Positions 60,940-64,000 of a stretch of DNA of 64,000 nucleotides are shown here, piece after piece. The stretch is taken from the NCBI GenBank assembly GCA_047626725.1, contig JBLHSG010000007.1:73206-137205 (forward strand), read 5' to 3'. The DNA comes from Ascidiaceihabitans sp034111945 (GTDB lineage Bacteria > Pseudomonadota > Alphaproteobacteria > Rhodobacterales > Rhodobacteraceae). The position numbers and the translations under genes are program-made. Under the pieces are notes generated by a model. It had not been told where the DNA came from and did not search any database. It was given only the letters and a program-made list of their open reading frames with translations. Numbering within the stretch: position 1 is the first letter of the stretch; each line of letters begins with the position of its first letter.

Positions 60940-63900
60940 TCAGAATTTAGCGATCAAGTTGATAAATACACCGCGTTCATCATAGGTCAGGTCCGTCAAA
61001 TCATCCGAGAATGATCCAAAGTTATACCCGACGCCAACTTTGAAATTATTGCCCAAATGACGGTAGGCCGCCCCCAGAACACCAAAGTTGTCGAAGCCGC
61101 CCTGCTCCGCTTTTAGGTAGCGTCCCTCAAGCAGGACATCCCATTTATGGGTCAGGTGGTAACGGCCATTGATGACTGCCAGATAGGCATCATTGTCGGC
61201 AAACGGCGATGTCGAATTTGGCGAACTGCGCGAAATACGTCCGCCGATTTTACCACCAATTGTCCATCGCTCATCCACATCATAGGACGCATCCAGCGAC
61301 AAAACGTGGCTTTCCTGACGTGGCCCCAAGGTATTGGTTCCATCAATCGTTTGGCCATACATGTCGCGTAAATACCGATAGCTGAACAGAAGATTTAGCT
61401 TGTCGTTTTTGATCGGACGATAGGCATAACCGATCCCAACTTCGGAATATTCACCGCTGCGCACGGTGACGCTATCGGTGTCCGTGTCAGCCAGATCAAG
61501 CGTGAAAACCAAGCGGCGTTCTTCGTCGATTTTGTAATTTGCGGTTCCGGTCAGCAAAACCGTTGTCGCGTCACGCATTGATCCGGCCAGCACACCTTTG
61601 TCCTGACGCACTTCGATACGGCCCTTGGCGCTAAGACCTCGGTCATTTTTGTACCGCGCCCCAAAGGACAGCGCGCGGCGTTCGAAGTCACCAGCGGGGT
61701 CTTGAATCCGGCCAATTTCAATTGCGGTGGCGTAGGTCAAAAATTCGTTTGGCCGGTATTCCACACCATAATTCGAGGTCAGAGACCGGTGCTGCCCGAA
61801 CAAATCATAGGTATTCTCGCCAAACACATCCGCATTATCCGACAGCGCCCGTGTGCCGCCCGCAACGATACGACCCTCGTCGCGGCCTTGCAGGGTTACC
61901 GCATTAAATTCGCGTCCCGGCAACAATTCGTACCCGATGTAGGATGTCGTGCGGGCATCACGCTGGTGGTTTAGCAGCAATCGCGCGCCTAGCCCCTGAT
62001 CCCCGTCCGAGATTTCACCACTGATCCGCGTCGTGTCATTCAGCGCGATATCCGCGCCTGCACCGATGCGGTTGTTGTCCTCAAGATTGCCCGAAGATTC
62101 GACCGTCGCCTGTCCGAACACAAACCATTTGAAATCTTCGTTTTCGTTAAATGTCACCCGCACGGCTGCGTCTGTCCGCTTGCCGGTCAGCAGCGTGCTG
62201 CCGGTGTTTTGGCGGTCCACGTGTTCGATCCCGAAATCCCATGTGACGCGTTCGCTGGCTTTGTATGTGACTTCGATCCCGCCTTCGCGATCCCGTTTTG
62301 GGGCGATTGCGTTGTTTTCAAAACTGTCAAAATACAGCCGCCAAGACACTTGCTCTGTCGGGCGCACGTCTAATAAAAAGCCAAACACGTCTTCGTCGCT
62401 TTGGGTTTGATAATCGAGCGTCGAAAATCCGGCGCTGCGTTTTTCGCGGTAAAACGACAAAGTGCCTTCCGTGTTCAGACCAATTTCAGTCAAGTCCAAT
62501 TGGGCTGCAACGCGTCCTGCGTATCCGTTGCCGCCTGTCGCATTGGTGTTGGTCACGATCAAACCGCCGTCTGCGGACAATGACGATCCGAACCCTAAAC
62601 CTTCGGTGCGGCTGTATTCTAAATCGACGTAGGACTGATCGCTGATGCGGTAGCGCGCGTCGATGCCGTAGGCTTTTTGGTCGGCAGCGTCAGTCTGTTC
62701 GACCAGCGCCGTCACCCCGATACGTACAGAATCCGAAACCCATGCTTCGGCGCGACCACCAAAACTTAGGCCGTCCACGTCGCCGACTGTCGGCGTGTAT
62801 TCGTACTGCACAACCAGTCGCACGGTGTATTCGCCCGACGGGTCCGTGACGACAGTGCCGCCCCCCGCCGTGCTGCTGAGCGGGCTGGATAGAACCACCA
62901 AACCTTGGAGGTAATTGATGTCGTAATCGCGCCCCGGTGTCAGCGCCGTGGTCTTGATCAAAACACCAGTATTGGCGTCGCGCAATTCGACGCTGACAGT
63001 TTCACTGCCCAATCCGATGTCTTGGCGTTGTAGGAAGTACGCAGACCCGCCTGTGCCCACAAAAATGTCGCGGCCCGGCAGGCGGTCGGCTTGTGCCGCG
63101 TACCCTTCGATCCGGATTTTACTTTCGCCGTGCGCGGTTTGGTCGGGCGAAACATACAGGCCTTGTGCACCGTACAATGACCGTTCGTTGCGCAGAAAAT
63201 AGCTGCCTTCGATTGTTGATTTATACGTGCCCCACAGCAGGTGGCTGCCGTTCTTTTCCGTGCGAATATAGAAACGCCCGCGTGATGGTGCGCCGTCTTC
63301 GATCGTGCTGTCATCGCCGTAGGTCAGATAGCCAAGGTCTTCGTCCAAGCGGCGCAATGCGTGGTACGGGTCTTTTTCGTCAAGATTGCGAAAGATGTCG
63401 CCAAGGTCTTCTTCTGTCGTGTCGATGTTGGCGGTGACCGTCCAACCATTGCGGGTTTTGCCGTGTGCGTAGCCCGAAATTCGACCGTAGGAATAGTTCT
63501 TTTCAAACGTTCCACCCGCAGCCGCTGCACCACCATCTAGGCGACGCCCGAATGTCAGATCAACCGTGCCGACGTAGAACCATTCTTTGTCTGGGATGGT
63601 GACAGCGCGTTCCAAATAAACCGGTTCACCCGCGCCAGTGATCTGCACATCAACGATGGCATCACCTGACGGCAAAATGCGCTGAACGACAAAACTACCG
63701 TCTGGATCAGGCGTGATTTGCGTATCAAGCGTGCGCACAGTCGCGCCGCGCGCCACGCCGGATCCGAACACCGTGACCGCGCCGCCATTCACAGGGATGC
63801 GGCGGCGGGCTGTAAAATCAGTGCCTTCTTCGACATCATCCGTTAGCCCGCGATCGACAGAGCGGTTCAACGCGTGTCTGACGTCAGCGCCTATGGGTCC

Positions 63901-64000
63901 AAATAGCGTTATTTGATAAGAGAGTGTTCTTGGCTCATCGTAACCACTGAGGAGTGGAAGATGAGACAGACAAATGGAACACGCAAAAGCCCTGGCGAGA
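60940..64000 (-). CDS. Large outer-membrane beta-barrel protein, 5' end beyond the window
   Basis: At least 976 aa from a TTG at 63870, but the frame stays open without a stop to the right edge, and no ATG or signal peptide is seen, so the true start is probably outside. Near the N-terminus is a carboxypeptidase-regulatory-like beta-sandwich (GGAVTVFGSGVARGATVRTLDTQITPDPDGSFVVQ). Residues from about 330 on alternate polar and aromatic strands, as in a large porin-like barrel, and it ends FINLIAKF, the terminal Phe of outer-membrane proteins. Function unknown. Confidence 0.75.
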   Translation of the reverse strand, partial: LARAFACSICLSHLPLLSGYDEPRTLSYQITLFGPIGADVRHALNRSVDRGLTDDVEEGTDFTARRRIPVNGGAVTVFGSGVARGATVRTLDTQITPDPDGSFVVQRILPSGDAIVDVQITGAGEPVYLERAVTIPDKEWFYVGTVDLTFGRRLDGGAAAAGGTFEKNYSYGRISGYAHGKTRNGWTVTANIDTTEEDLGDIFRNLDEKDPYHALRRLDEDLGYLTYGDDSTIEDGAPSRGRFYIRTEKNGSHLLWGTYKSTIEGSYFLRNERSLYGAQGLYVSPDQTAHGESKIRIEGYAAQADRLPGRDIFVGTGGSAYFLQRQDIGLGSETVSVELRDANTGVLIKTTALTPGRDYDINYLQGLVVLSSPLSSTAGGGTVVTDPSGEYTVRLVVQYEYTPTVGDVDGLSFGGRAEAWVSDSVRIGVTALVEQTDAADQKAYGIDARYRISDQSYVDLEYSRTEGLGFGSSLSADGGLIVTNTNATGGNGYAGRVAAQLDLTEIGLNTEGTLSFYREKRSAGFSTLDYQTQSDEDVFGFLLDVRPTEQVSWRLYFDSFENNAIAPKRDREGGIEVTYKASERVTWDFGIEHVDRQNTGSTLLTGKRTDAAVRVTFNENEDFKWFVFGQATVESSGNLEDNNRIGAGADIALNDTTRISGEISDGDQGLGARLLLNHQRDARTTSYIGYELLPGREFNAVTLQGRDEGRIVAGGTRALSDNADVFGENTYDLFGQHRSLTSNYGVEYRPNEFLTYATAIEIGRIQDPAGDFERRALSFGARYKNDRGLSAKGRIEVRQDKGVLAGSMRDATTVLLTGTANYKIDEERRLVFTLDLADTDTDSVTVRSGEYSEVGIGYAYRPIKNDKLNLLFSYRYLRDMYGQTIDGTNTLGPRQESHVLSLDASYDVDERWTIGGKIGGRISRSSPNSTSPFADNDAYLAVINGRYHLTHKWDVLLEGRYLKAEQGGFDNFGVLGAAYRHLGNNFKVGVGYNFGSFSDDLTDLTYDERGVFINLIAKF

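Noticed and set aside
1..64000. CRISPR arrays, tRNA or rRNA genes, insertion sequences
   Set aside because: No regular direct repeats, no cloverleaf-like GTTCRANNC blocks with matching stems, no transposase and no rRNA segment were seen by eye; a covariance-model search would settle the RNA part.

Overview
The window looks like chromosome from a marine alphaproteobacterium of the Rhodobacterales (Roseobacter group). The lineage call rests on the PhyR/NepR/EcfG general stress response, a urtABCDE urea transporter, a complete phnGHIJKLNM C-P lyase set, a TGA-N9-TCA iron-rhodo-box and an MrpA with a fused MrpB domain. I cannot fix the genus. Most genes lie on the minus strand in tight operons, often with 4-nt ATGA overlaps. 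I saw no rRNA, tRNA, insertion sequence or CRISPR array.

1-10.3 kb is a general stress response island. The nepR-ecfG-sensor kinase operon faces phyR across a palindromic promoter that reads as an EcfG site in both directions. Around it are small stress and envelope genes (CsbD, PLDc_N, DUF4112, STAS-like, two exported PRC-barrel proteins, DUF1328, DUF883 and a YqjE/holin-like protein). At least five further GGAAC-N16/17-xGTT sites precede these genes, so the cluster encodes the regulators together with part of their regulon.

10.4-16.3 kb is the urea ABC transporter urtABCDE, with an intrinsic attenuator between urtA and urtB. 16.6-22.5 kb is a seven-gene operon behind an iron-rhodo-box: an unrecognised 58-aa ORF, hemP, a Cys-containing unknown, imelysin, di-heme oxidoreductase, a second imelysin and a DUF1513 protein. 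It looks like an iron-responsive periplasmic iron-handling module. 22.7-25.5 kb holds a lone receiver-domain protein and a dehydratase/CoA-transferase pair resembling mesaconyl-C4-CoA hydratase and its transferase partner.

25.6-31.0 kb is a thiamine salvage operon (thiM, thiE, thiD, thiY, tenA, thiZ, thiX) under a TPP riboswitch; a hairpin just before thiM hides its ribosome binding site. 31.1-42.1 kb is phosphonate use: phnGHIJKLNM, the regulator phnF with a GTATATAC-type operator, and the transporter phnCDE1E2.

42.5-48.5 kb is the Mrp Na+/H+ antiporter (mrpA/B fused, then C-G). It converges on dabBA (48.5-52.5 kb), an energy-coupled inorganic carbon uptake system with its own divergent LysR gene. 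53.5-57.2 kb carries a Tat-exported tyrosinase and a multicopper oxidase, followed by a sensor kinase with a periplasmic solute-binding domain. 59.6-60.3 kb is a decayed class III aminotransferase. The window ends in a large outer-membrane beta-barrel gene whose reading frame stays open to the right edge.

The most interesting units are the bidirectional EcfG promoter with its local regulon, the iron-box-controlled HemP-imelysin operon with two unrecognised proteins, and the Mrp-Dab pairing. All functions are inferred from sequence alone.
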